From an uncultured Comamonadaceae bacterium (lineage in GTDB: Bacteria; Pseudomonadota; Gammaproteobacteria; Burkholderiales; Burkholderiaceae): DNA of 7,074 bases. Both the position numbers and the translations under genes were made by a program. Below are positions 1-6,470 of this stretch, one piece after another. The notes under the pieces were generated by a model. It was not told the DNA's origin. It saw only the letters and a program-made list of their open reading frames with translations, and did not search any database. The stretch is taken from assembly GCA_946482595.1 (NCBI GenBank), contig CAMLSD010000161.1, forward strand, positions 1 through 7,074, written 5' to 3'. Numbering within the stretch: position 1 is the first letter of the stretch; every line of letters begins with the position of its first letter.

Positions 1-495
1 CGCACCGACTTCATCCTGTCGGCCGAAATCATCGCGATCACGCTGGGCACCGTGGCTGCCTCGCCCTTTGTCACCCAGGTGTCGGTGCTGGCCGGCATTG
101 CCGCGATCATGACGGTGGGCGTCTACGGCCTGGTGGCCGGCATCGTCAAGCTCGACGATTTCGGGCTGCACCTGAGCAGCAAGCCGGGGCCGCTGCAGGG
201 GCTGGGCCGGGGCATCCTGAAGGCTGCACCCTACCTGATGAAGGGGCTGTCGATCGCGGGCACCGCGGCAATGTTCCTCGTGGGCGGCGGCATCCTCACG
301 CACGGCATCCCGGCGCTGCACCATGCCGTGGAAGGGGTCACCCAGGCCGTCGCCCAGGCGCCCGGGGTCGGTGCAGTCCTCGGCGCCGTGGCGCCGCTGC
401 TGGGTGACGCCCTGGCCGGGGTGATTGCCGGCGCCATCGCACTGGCGATCGTCACGGTGATCGGCCGCATGCGCGGTGCGCCCAAGGCGGCGTGA
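1..495 (+). CDS. DUF808 (YedI-type) inner membrane protein, C-terminal part
   Basis: This is the last 164 codons of a gene that begins before the window; frame 1 is open from the first base and ends at TGA 493-495. The visible protein starts [13 protein letters not shown], a stretch typical of the DUF808/YedI family of multi-spanning inner membrane proteins, which are usually about 300 residues long. Several hydrophobic, Gly/Ala-rich segments can be seen (around residues 4-20, 26-48, 82-100 and 138-156), and the basic tail [10 protein letters not shown] is likely cytoplasmic. An ATG at 109 and a GTG at 52 lie in frame but are internal, because the conserved family sequence continues upstream of them. 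The molecular function of the family is not established; transport is only a guess. The gene converges on the dehydratase gene with a 28-bp gap that shows no clear terminator. Confidence 0.8.
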   Translation, partial: RTDFILSAEIIAITLGTVAASPFVTQVSVLAGIAAIMTVGVYGLVAGIVKLDDFGLHLSSKPGPLQGLGRGILKAAPYLMKGLSIAGTAAMFLVGGGILTHGIPALHHAVEGVTQAVAQAPGVGAVLGAVAPLLGDALAGVIAGAIALAIVTVIGRMRGAPKAA

Positions 496-523
496 AGCGT
501 CGCGCAGCGGGGCAGGAACCGCC

Positions 524-1495
<972 letters not shown>

Positions 1496-1550
1496 GGTGT
1501 GTTCGGGCGGTGAGTGAATCAAGAAAGACGGCGCGCAGCGGCTGGACGGC

Positions 1551-1934
1551 TCAGCGGGCCACAACCCAACGCAGGAGTCCGAGACGGCTGAGCAGCGCAT
1601 GCACGATGCCTGCGCGGTGCGCCGGCTCGCGTGCGCGTCGGGAGCCAGGCCGCCGCACCTGTTCGTGCAGTGTGCGGATTTCCAGGGTGCACGCGGTCAC
1701 GGCGTCCAGGCTGATCCAGCTCGCATGTTGCAGCGCCAGGCCTTGCCCGCAAGGCAGGTCATGGCCCGGCATTCGGTCGGTGGCCTCGGGGACGGCACTG
1801 GCGGCCTGGCGCAGGCGGGCATGCCCCGAGCGGCATGCCACCCAGGTGTCCTGCGGCAGGTGCACCAGCCATCGCTGCCCCGGTGCCAGGCGCAGCGTCA
1901 AGGGAGAGGATGGGTCGGAAGATTCGAGGGTCAT
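1551..1934 (-). CDS. DUF2917-like small hypothetical protein
   Basis: This 127-residue protein has no assigned function. The region around residues 12-90 (LTLRLAPGQRWLVHLP, then WVACRSGHARL, then a GHDLPCGQGLAL turn) looks like the small all-beta, cupin-like DUF2917 family of proteobacteria; I base this on pattern, with moderate certainty. The C-terminal 35 residues are Arg-rich and do not look like that domain. No signal peptide or membrane segment is seen. The start at 1934 is backed by a GGAG (1941-1944 on the opposite strand) six bases upstream. The gene is divergent from the MocR gene and lies 55 bp upstream of the dehydratase gene on the same strand, so it is probably the first gene of a two-gene operon under the 1935-2109 control region. 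Overlapping frames on both strands here are weaker: none combines a ribosome site with a plausible domain. Confidence 0.6.
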   Translation of the reverse strand: MTLESSDPSSPLTLRLAPGQRWLVHLPQDTWVACRSGHARLRQAASAVPEATDRMPGHDLPCGQGLALQHASWISLDAVTACTLEIRTLHEQVRRPGSRRAREPAHRAGIVHALLSRLGLLRWVVAR

Positions 1935-1940
1935 GTGCAG

Positions 1941-1944
1941 CTCC
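1941..1944 (-). promoter_or_regulatory. Ribosome binding site of the DUF2917-like gene
   Basis: The minus strand reads GGAG with a six-base spacer (CTGCAC) before ATG at 1934. It supports this start over other candidates in the region. Confidence 0.6.
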
Positions 1945-1990
1945 GTGACGGTTCATCCATGCCGTGAGCTTAGGAAGGCTTGCCCAGGCA

Positions 1991-2019
1991 CAACAGACAC
2001 AGGACACGGGCTTCTGTTG
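1991..2019. promoter_or_regulatory. Candidate MocR operator: inverted repeat CAACAGA-N15-TCTGTTG
   Basis: CAACAGA at 1991-1997 is exactly mirrored by TCTGTTG at 2013-2019; the arm centres are 22 bp apart, two helical turns. CTGTT recurs at 2044-2048, 30 bp from the copy at 2014-2018, overlapping the putative extended -10 of the MocR gene. MocR proteins are known to bind pairs of direct or inverted half-sites in the spacer next to their own gene, so a role as autoregulatory operator is plausible but untested. Confidence 0.35.
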
Positions 2020-2109
2020 CGTATCAGGCCGGTCGGATCGAAACTGTTATGGTTCCCTTTTGCGCCATCTGTGCCTTGGTGGCGCGTGCTGCGCCTGCAA
2101 CCATAGCCT

Positions 2110-3624
2110 GTGGACACCCAACCCCTGTATCAGCGCCTGGCGCGCCACTATCGTCAGGCTATCGAATCCGGCGTGCTCGCGCCGGGCGACCGCATGCCAT
2201 CGGTGCGCGCCATCACCCGCCAGCACAGTGTCAGCCTGTCGACCGCCCTGCAGGCCTGCCGCCATCTCGAGGACGAAGGCCTGCTTCAGGCCCGGGAGCG
2301 GTCCGGGTACTTCGTTCGCCAGGCCCGTCGTGCAGCCATCGCGCCCGCCCGCGAACCCGATGCGGCGCGGGCGCTCGACCCGGCGCAGTTTGTCGGCATC
2401 CACGATCGGGTCTCCGACTACGTTGCCAAATGCGAGATGTATCCGGCGCAGGTGAACCTGGCGATTGCCTATGCGCCGCCCGACGCCTATCCGGCGCAGG
2501 CGCTGCGGCAGGCCGCCACGCGCATCCTGCGGGCTCGTCCCGAGCTGCTGACCAGCCCGGTGCCGCTGCAGGGGGATCCGTCGCTGCGCGCCACCCTGGC
2601 GCGCCGGGCACTGGCCGCCGGCATGCAGATCGGGGCCGACGACATCGTGATCACACACGGCTGCATCGAGGCGCTCAACGTGGCGCTGCGCGCCGTGGCG
2701 CGGCCCGGTGACACCGTGGCCGTGGAGTCACCCACCTACTACGGCTTGCTGCAGGTGCTCGAAAGCCTGGGACTGCGCGCGCTGGAGATTCCCACCAGTC
2801 CGCTGCATGGCATGTCGGTCGAAGCGCTCGAACTGGCGCTGCGCACGCACCCCGACATCCGCGCCGTCGCGGTGGTGCCCAACTTCCAGAATCCGCTCGG
2901 TGCCGTGATGCCCGATGCAGCCAAGGCGCAGCTCGTCGAGCTGTGCGAGCGCCATGCCGTGCCGCTGATCGAGGACGACACCTATGGCGCGCTGTCCGAT
3001 GTCGACACGACGCTCAAGGCGTTGAAGTCCTGGGACACCAGCGGCAACGTGATTCACTGCGCGTCCCTGCACAAGGTGCTGGCGCCCGGCCTGCGCCTGG
3101 GCTGGATTGCCGGTGGGCGGTGGCACGCGCGGGTCAAGATGCTGAAGTACGCGCAGAGCCGGCCAAACGAGGCGCTGTCGCAACTGGCCGCGGCCGAGGT
3201 GCTGGGGTCGGCCATCTATGACCGGCATCTCGTGCGGCTGAGACGGCAGCTGCGTACACAGCGCGAGCAGATGGCTGAAGCGCTGGCGGCGCACTTTCCG
3301 GCAGGCACCCGCCTGAGCATGCCCGCCGGCGGGGTGCTGCTGTGGGTGGAGCTGCCGCAGTTCCGCGATGGCCAGGCGGTGTTTGATGCCGCGCTGCCCC
3401 GGGGGATCCGGGTGTCGCCTGGTGGCATGTTCTCGAATTCGCGCCGCTTCGATCACTTCCTGCGCATCAGCTGCGGCAGCCCGTTCACCAGCCGCACCGA
3501 GCAGGCCGTGCGGGACCTGGCGGCCATCGTGGCGGCGGCACCCGCGGTACCGCAGGCGCGTCAGGAGACGCGACGGCCGTTTTCGCCGAGCACCGCCAGT
3601 TCGACAAAACGCGACGCCACATAG
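2110..3624 (+). CDS. MocR-type GntR regulator with aminotransferase-fold domain
   Basis: The 504-residue protein joins an N-terminal GntR winged helix-turn-helix (about residues 4-71, with LAPGDRMPSVR and a C-terminal RSGYFVR wing) to a fold-type I aminotransferase-like domain (about 95-480). Cofactor residues are intact: N261 in NFQNPLG, D290 and Y292 in EDDTYG, the Schiff-base lysine K322 in SLHKVLAPGLRLGW, and R452 in FLRISCG, which usually binds a substrate carboxylate. Such proteins sense PLP or an amino compound and act as repressors or activators in the cytoplasm. Start: GTG at 2110 is the only usable one, since an in-frame TAG sits at 2104-2106 and the winged helix begins within a few residues. 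No Shine-Dalgarno is visible. Its divergent partner operon encodes a PLP-dependent dehydratase, which suggests the target and perhaps the ligand class. The last 20 residues lie in the overlap with the opposing gene and look like a non-conserved tail. Confidence 0.9.
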   Translation: MDTQPLYQRLARHYRQAIESGVLAPGDRMPSVRAITRQHSVSLSTALQACRHLEDEGLLQARERSGYFVRQARRAAIAPAREPDAARALDPAQFVGIHDRVSDYVAKCEMYPAQVNLAIAYAPPDAYPAQALRQAATRILRARPELLTSPVPLQGDPSLRATLARRALAAGMQIGADDIVITHGCIEALNVALRAVARPGDTVAVESPTYYGLLQVLESLGLRALEIPTSPLHGMSVEALELALRTHPDIRAVAVVPNFQNPLGAVMPDAAKAQLVELCERHAVPLIEDDTYGALSDVDTTLKALKSWDTSGNVIHCASLHKVLAPGLRLGWIAGGRWHARVKMLKYAQSRPNEALSQLAAAEVLGSAIYDRHLVRLRRQLRTQREQMAEALAAHFPAGTRLSMPAGGVLLWVELPQFRDGQAVFDAALPRGIRVSPGGMFSNSRRFDHFLRISCGSPFTSRTEQAVRDLAAIVAAAPAVPQARQETRRPFSPSTASSTKRDAT

Positions 3625-4718
3625 GGCGAGGCGCTGTCGAAACCGAGGCTGAAGTCGCCCAGGTCCAGGCGCTTCATGCCGGCCAGCGCGGTACGCAGTC
3701 TGTCTCGCGTCAGGTCACGTCCGGCGCGGCGCAGGCCCTCGATCATCAGCTGGGCATTGATCCAGCCCTCGTAGCTGCTGCCGCCGAACTGCTCGATGTG
3801 GCTGGCCCGCATGGCCGCCTGGTAGCTGCGCACGGACGCCATGCGGGTCTTTTCGGCGTCGGGAAACACCTGGGTCAGGGCGAGCCCCTTGCTGGCACGA
3901 CCCAGCTTGGGCATCTCCGACGAGATCACCGACACCGACAGGCCAGCCACCGGCAGGCCCGCAGCGCGCTCGCGCAACTGCAGCAGGAAGGCCGTGTTGG
4001 CCGTGCCGGTGGTGCCCAGCAGCGCGGCGCCTGCCTTGGCGGCCAGCACCTGCTGCGCCACCTCGGACGCATTGGCGCCGTCGACTGCCAGCGCAAAACC
4101 GCCCACCGCCTTGAGCTGCTGGTCGGCCAGGGCCTGCTGGGCGTCCTTCAGCACTTCCTTGCCGAAGGGGTTGTCGAGGTAGACGATGGCGATGTCCTTC
4201 AGGCCCATGGCCACCAGTTGCTGAACCAGCCTCACCGTTTCGTCCCGGTAGCTGGCGCGCACATGGAAGACGTTGCGCTGGCCGGTCTGGCGCAGCGAGG
4301 CCGCACCGGTCACCGGCCCCACCAGCGGGATGCCCTTGCCTTCGATCAGCGGCAGGATCGCCGCCGTGTTGGCCGTGCCCATGGTCGACATGTAGGCAAA
4401 GGCGGCCTGCGTGTCGATCATCTGCGTCAGGTTCTGCTGAGTGCGCGCCGGCACGTAGGCATCGTCCCTGACGACCAGCCGCAGTTCCCGGCCGAACAGG
4501 CCGCCCGCCTGATTCACGGCCGCAAACGCCGCCTTCACACCGGCAACGTGGTCGGTGCCCGCACCGCCCAGCGGACCGGAAAGCGCCAGCGAGCTGCCGA
4601 TCGTCACATGGCTGGACGACAGGGGCTCGTCAGCGGCGATCGATGGGCGGGCCCACAAGGGCAGGCCCAGCGCTGCGGTGGCCTGGGCGGCGTGGTTCAG
4701 GAACTGACGTCGTTTCAT
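3561..4718 (-). CDS. ABC-type (Liv-like) periplasmic solute-binding protein with Tat-like signal
   Basis: This 385-residue protein is a type I periplasmic binding protein of the branched-chain amino acid (LivJ/Peripla_BP_6) family. It begins with MKRRQFLNHAAQ: a twin-arginine RRxFL motif followed by an Ala/Leu stretch, with likely cleavage after PSIA (residue 28). The mature part starts with a typical strand (VTIGSSLALSGPLGGAG), followed by GVKAAFAAVNQAGGLFGREL (about 60-80) and a GIPLVGPVTG strand. It ends in the usual RFVELAVLGENGR. ATG 4718 follows a strong GGAGGAG site and fits the signal peptide; the frame upstream to 4961 is not protein-like. No ABC permease or ATPase genes are adjacent, so it either works with components encoded elsewhere or feeds a sensor. 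It is divergent from the dctA-like gene, and carboxylate ligands are therefore an inference. The 3' end overlaps the MocR gene by 64 bp. Confidence 0.9.
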   Translation of the reverse strand: MKRRQFLNHAAQATAALGLPLWARPSIAADEPLSSSHVTIGSSLALSGPLGGAGTDHVAGVKAAFAAVNQAGGLFGRELRLVVRDDAYVPARTQQNLTQMIDTQAAFAYMSTMGTANTAAILPLIEGKGIPLVGPVTGAASLRQTGQRNVFHVRASYRDETVRLVQQLVAMGLKDIAIVYLDNPFGKEVLKDAQQALADQQLKAVGGFALAVDGANASEVAQQVLAAKAGAALLGTTGTANTAFLLQLRERAAGLPVAGLSVSVISSEMPKLGRASKGLALTQVFPDAEKTRMASVRSYQAAMRASHIEQFGGSSYEGWINAQLMIEGLRRAGRDLTRDRLRTALAGMKRLDLGDFSLGFDSASPYVASRFVELAVLGENGRRVS

Positions 4719-4723
4719 GGTGG

Positions 4724-4730
4724 CTCCTCC
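4724..4730 (-). promoter_or_regulatory. Ribosome binding site of the solute-binding protein gene
   Basis: On the minus strand GGAGGAG lies five bases before ATG 4718. This near-perfect Shine-Dalgarno settles the start at the twin-arginine signal peptide. Confidence 0.85.
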
Positions 4731-4784
4731 GGGGTGGGCGGCCTCGCCGGGCCGCATCGGCCGCGCCGAAGGAAAAGCACACTC

Positions 4785-4833
4785 GTGCGAATCTGACGCG
4801 ACGCTGCGCAATCTAGTCAGTGACGTGCGCAAT
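4785..4833. repeat. Three helically phased direct repeats (TGCG(C)AAT)
   Basis: GTGCGAATCT (4785-4794), CTGCGCAATCT (4804-4814) and GTGCGCAAT (4825-4833) share the core TGCG(C)AAT, starting at 4786, 4805 and 4826. The steps of 19 and 21 bp put the copies on about the same face of the helix. They lie about 65-115 bp before the binding-protein start and may be regulator sites. Confidence 0.4.
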
Positions 4834-4975
4834 GCCTGTCCCGGGCGTGACAACGGCTGGCCCAGGTGGTGCCGGAGCTGCCACTTCGTGACATCTGCAC
4901 GGGACGCCGCCGGGGAATGCGCCCTTGGGCAAGGGCCCGCACGGCAGGGCGATTGGTGCATCGACGCAGCGCACA

Positions 4976-5011
4976 GTTTTGACTGCAGGCAATGCAGTGT
5001 TCAGTGAAAAC
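4976..5011. repeat. Inverted repeat GTTTTGACTG / CAGTGAAAAC with nested palindrome
   Basis: GTTTTGACTG (4976-4985) pairs with CAGTGAAAAC (5002-5011) at 9 of 10 positions. Nested within it, ACTGCA (4982-4987) is perfectly mirrored by TGCAGT (4993-4998) over a five-base gap. The left arm contains TTGACT, a good -35 hexamer, but no good -10 lies at the right distance. It may be an operator or activator site for the dctA-like gene. Confidence 0.4.
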
Positions 5012-5044
5012 CCGGGAGGCGATCGCCATCAAGTTGCCTACATT

Positions 5045-5058
5045 GCTTGTATGCAAGC
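5045..5058. promoter_or_regulatory. Candidate GntR/FCD operator GCTTG-TATG-CAAGC
   Basis: Five-base arms GCTTG and CAAGC flank TATG, about 40 bp upstream of the dctA-like start. From memory, the FCD regulator MatR of rhizobial malonate genes binds TCTTGTATACAAGA; this site agrees at 11 of 14 positions. An FCD-type regulator gene lies directly downstream of dctA, so regulator and operator would be in the same locus. GCTTGT occurs again at 5057-5062. Function is inferred only. Confidence 0.45.
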
Positions 5059-5088
5059 TTGTCGGCATATGGCGCTTGCCCACTCACT

Positions 5089-5093
5089 GGAGG
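5089..5093 (+). promoter_or_regulatory. Ribosome binding site of the dctA-like gene
   Basis: GGAGG lies five bases before ATG 5099 and fixes that start over the longer frame that opens further upstream. Confidence 0.85.
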
Positions 5094-5098
5094 ATTCC

Positions 5099-6424
5099 AT
5101 GCCCCGTTTTCTGCGTTCCCTGTTTGGCCAGGTCGTGCTGGCCCTTGTGCTCGGCGTACTCGTCGGGTTTGTCTGGCCCGAGACGGCGGTGAAACTCAAG
5201 CCGCTGGGCGACGCCTTCATCAAGCTGATCAAGATGCTGATCCCGCTGATCGTGTTCTGCGTGGTGGTGCATGGCATCGCCGGCACCGGCGACCTGCGGC
5301 GCGTCGGACGGGTCGGGGTGAAGTCGTTGATCTACTTCGAGGTCGTGACCACCGTGGCCCTGGTGCTCGGGCTGGTGCTGGCCTTCGTGTTCCAGCCGGG
5401 TGTGGGCATGAACGTCGACCCGAAGGCCCTGGACGGGAGCGCGATGAGCGCCTACGCCACCAACGCCGACAAGCTCACCGGGGGGGGGTTCACCGAATTC
5501 GCGATGAAGCTGATCCCCACCACGGCGATCAGCGCCTTTGCCAACGGTGACGTGCTCCAGGTGCTGCTGTTCTCGATCCTGTTCGGCTGCGCGCTGGCCA
5601 TGCTCGGCGAGAAGGGCAGTCGTGTGACCGGTCTGATCGAGGACCTGTCGCATGTGCTGTTCAAGACGATGGGCATCATCATCCGGCTCGCACCGCTGGG
5701 CGTGCTGGGCGCCATCGCCTTCACCGTGGGCAAGTACGGCCTGGGCTCGCTCAAGCAGCTGGGCATGCTGGTGGTGCTGTTCTATGGCGCGGTGATCCTG
5801 TTCGTGGCCATCGTGCTGGGCGGCATCATGCGGCTGTCCGGATTCAGCCTGTTCAAGCTGCTGCGCTACCTGCGCGAAGAACTGGCCGTGGTGTTCGCGA
5901 CCACCTCGTCGGACAGCGTGCTGCCGCAGATCATGGCCAAGCTCAAGCGCATGGGCGTGCGCGACTCCACCGTCGGGCTGGTGATCCCCACCGGCTATTC
6001 CTTCAACCTCGATGCCTTCTCGATCTACATCACCCTGGCGGCGGTGTTCATCGCTCAGGCCACCAACACTCCGATCTCGATGGCCGACCTGCTGACCATC
6101 CTGGCGATCTCGCTCGTGACGTCGAAGGGCGCCCACGGCGTGCCGGGGTCGGCCATCGTGGTGCTGGCTGCCACCTTGCAGGCGATTCCTGCCATCCCGG
6201 CCATCGGCCTGGTGCTGGTGCTGTCGGTCGACTGGTTCATGGGCATTGCCCGGGCGCTGGGCAACCTGATCGGCAACTGTGTGGCCACAGTGGCCATCGC
6301 CGCCTGGGAGGGGGACATCGACTGCGAACGGGCCCATGCGGTGCTCGACGGCCGCTTTGACGACATCGTGCCGGATGATCCGGCGGTGCCCGCGGCGCCG
6401 CCCGTCGTCGCCACCGTTCGTTGA
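5099..6424 (+). CDS. dctA: DctA-like dicarboxylate:cation symporter (DAACS family)
   Basis: The 441-residue inner membrane protein matches the DctA/glutamate-carrier family along its length (E. coli DctA is slightly shorter). Landmarks: start PRFLRSLFGQVVLALVLGVLVG; KPLGDAFIKLIKMLIPLIVF (34-53); FQPGVGMNVDP (98-108); the hairpin-1 tip TTSSDS (268-273); PTGYSFNLDAFSIY (297-310); the hairpin-2 tip GAHGVPGS (344-351); and transmembrane 8 with D378, R385, N389 and N393. R385 corresponds to the carboxylate-binding arginine, and the amine-binding aspartate of amino-acid carriers is replaced by G382, which favours a dicarboxylate over aspartate or glutamate. However, the usual NLDGT reads NLDAF, so the substrate may differ from classic C4 acids. 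A run of nine G occurs at 5480-5488. The C-terminal tail is Pro/Ala-rich. Start ATG 5099 has GGAGG five bases before it. A GntR/FCD regulator gene follows after 46 bp. Confidence 0.9.
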   Translation: MPRFLRSLFGQVVLALVLGVLVGFVWPETAVKLKPLGDAFIKLIKMLIPLIVFCVVVHGIAGTGDLRRVGRVGVKSLIYFEVVTTVALVLGLVLAFVFQPGVGMNVDPKALDGSAMSAYATNADKLTGGGFTEFAMKLIPTTAISAFANGDVLQVLLFSILFGCALAMLGEKGSRVTGLIEDLSHVLFKTMGIIIRLAPLGVLGAIAFTVGKYGLGSLKQLGMLVVLFYGAVILFVAIVLGGIMRLSGFSLFKLLRYLREELAVVFATTSSDSVLPQIMAKLKRMGVRDSTVGLVIPTGYSFNLDAFSIYITLAAVFIAQATNTPISMADLLTILAISLVTSKGAHGVPGSAIVVLAATLQAIPAIPAIGLVLVLSVDWFMGIARALGNLIGNCVATVAIAAWEGDIDCERAHAVLDGRFDDIVPDDPAVPAAPPVVATVR

Positions 6425-6435
6425 CCGACTCGGTC
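6423..6435. repeat. 13-bp palindrome GACCGA-C-TCGGTC between dctA-like and gntR genes
   Basis: GACCGA (6423-6428) is exactly mirrored by TCGGTC (6430-6435). The palindrome begins in the dctA stop codon and lies about 36 bp before the regulator start. No T tract follows, so it is not a normal terminator; a site for autoregulation is possible. A 6-bp inverted repeat of this kind can occur by chance once or twice in 7 kb. Confidence 0.3.
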
Positions 6436-6456
6436 CGCTGTCCCCGGCCAACCTGC

Positions 6457-6462
6457 TACGCT
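6457..6462 (+). promoter_or_regulatory. -10-like hexamer TACGCT close to the gntR start
   Basis: TACGCT ends nine bases before the ATG at 6471. If used, transcription would start at or next to the A of ATG, giving a leaderless message; no Shine-Dalgarno is present. No clear -35 is seen 17 bp upstream, so this rests on the -10 alone. Confidence 0.35.
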
Positions 6463-6470
6463 GCGCGACC

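Larger units (their letters stand above)
1935..2109. promoter_or_regulatory. Divergent control region between DUF2917-like and MocR genes
   Basis: This 175-bp spacer must carry promoters for both directions. On the + strand, TGTTATGGT at 2045-2053 resembles an extended -10 element and would start a message about 50 bases before the MocR start. On the - strand, a weak pair (TTGTGC at 1988-1993 and TAAGCT at 1967-1972, 15 bp apart) is possible. An inverted repeat (1991-2019) and a further copy of its core (2044-2048) lie between or over these elements. A second inverted repeat, GCGCCA at 2062-2067 with TGGCGC at 2080-2085, falls in the presumed MocR leader. The promoter calls are inference from short motifs. 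Confidence 0.4.
4719..5098. promoter_or_regulatory. 380-bp divergent intergenic region, binding protein / dctA-like gene
   Basis: No convincing gene is seen in this stretch. It holds, from left to right: the Shine-Dalgarno of the binding-protein gene (4724-4730); three spaced TGCG(C)AAT repeats (4785-4833), with a -10-like TAGATT on the minus strand (4810-4815) inside the middle one; a GC-rich hairpin GCCCTT-GGGC-AAGGGC (4921-4936) without a T tract; an inverted repeat (4976-5011) overlapping a -35-like TTGACT (4979-4984); a GntR-type near-palindrome (5045-5058); and the Shine-Dalgarno of the dctA-like gene. No canonical sigma-70 pair is obvious in either direction, which suits promoters that need an activator. 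Confidence 0.6.

Noticed and set aside
496..523. Terminator between the DUF808 gene and the dehydratase gene
   Set aside because: The 28-bp gap has no convincing stem followed by T residues in either direction.
1510..2106. 198-codon + strand open frame across the DUF2917-like gene and the divergent spacer
   Set aside because: Arg/Cys/Ser-rich translation without domain pattern, running through the promoter region; the minus-strand frame has a ribosome site and a plausible domain.
3798..4796. 332-codon open frame on the + strand opposite the binding-protein gene
   Set aside because: Low-complexity His/Arg/Gly/Gln composition and no ribosome site; a shadow of the well-supported minus-strand gene.
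4858..4873. Sigma-54-like GG-N10-GC promoter (TGGC...GTGCC), considered because rhizobial dctA is sigma-54 dependent
   Set aside because: Only the GG/GC dinucleotides and a few flanking bases fit, such matches are frequent in GC-rich DNA, and it lies about 225 bp before dctA. A second candidate at 5064-5079 has 12 bp instead of 10 between GG and GC.
4921..4936. Hairpin GCCCTT-GGGC-AAGGGC as a terminator
   Set aside because: Neither strand has a T tract after the stem and no gene ends nearby; it may be chance in GC-rich sequence.
4719..4961. N-terminal extension of the binding protein up to 4961
   Set aside because: The extension is Arg/Pro/Ser-rich and non-conserved in style; the strong Shine-Dalgarno and the signal peptide place the start at 4718.
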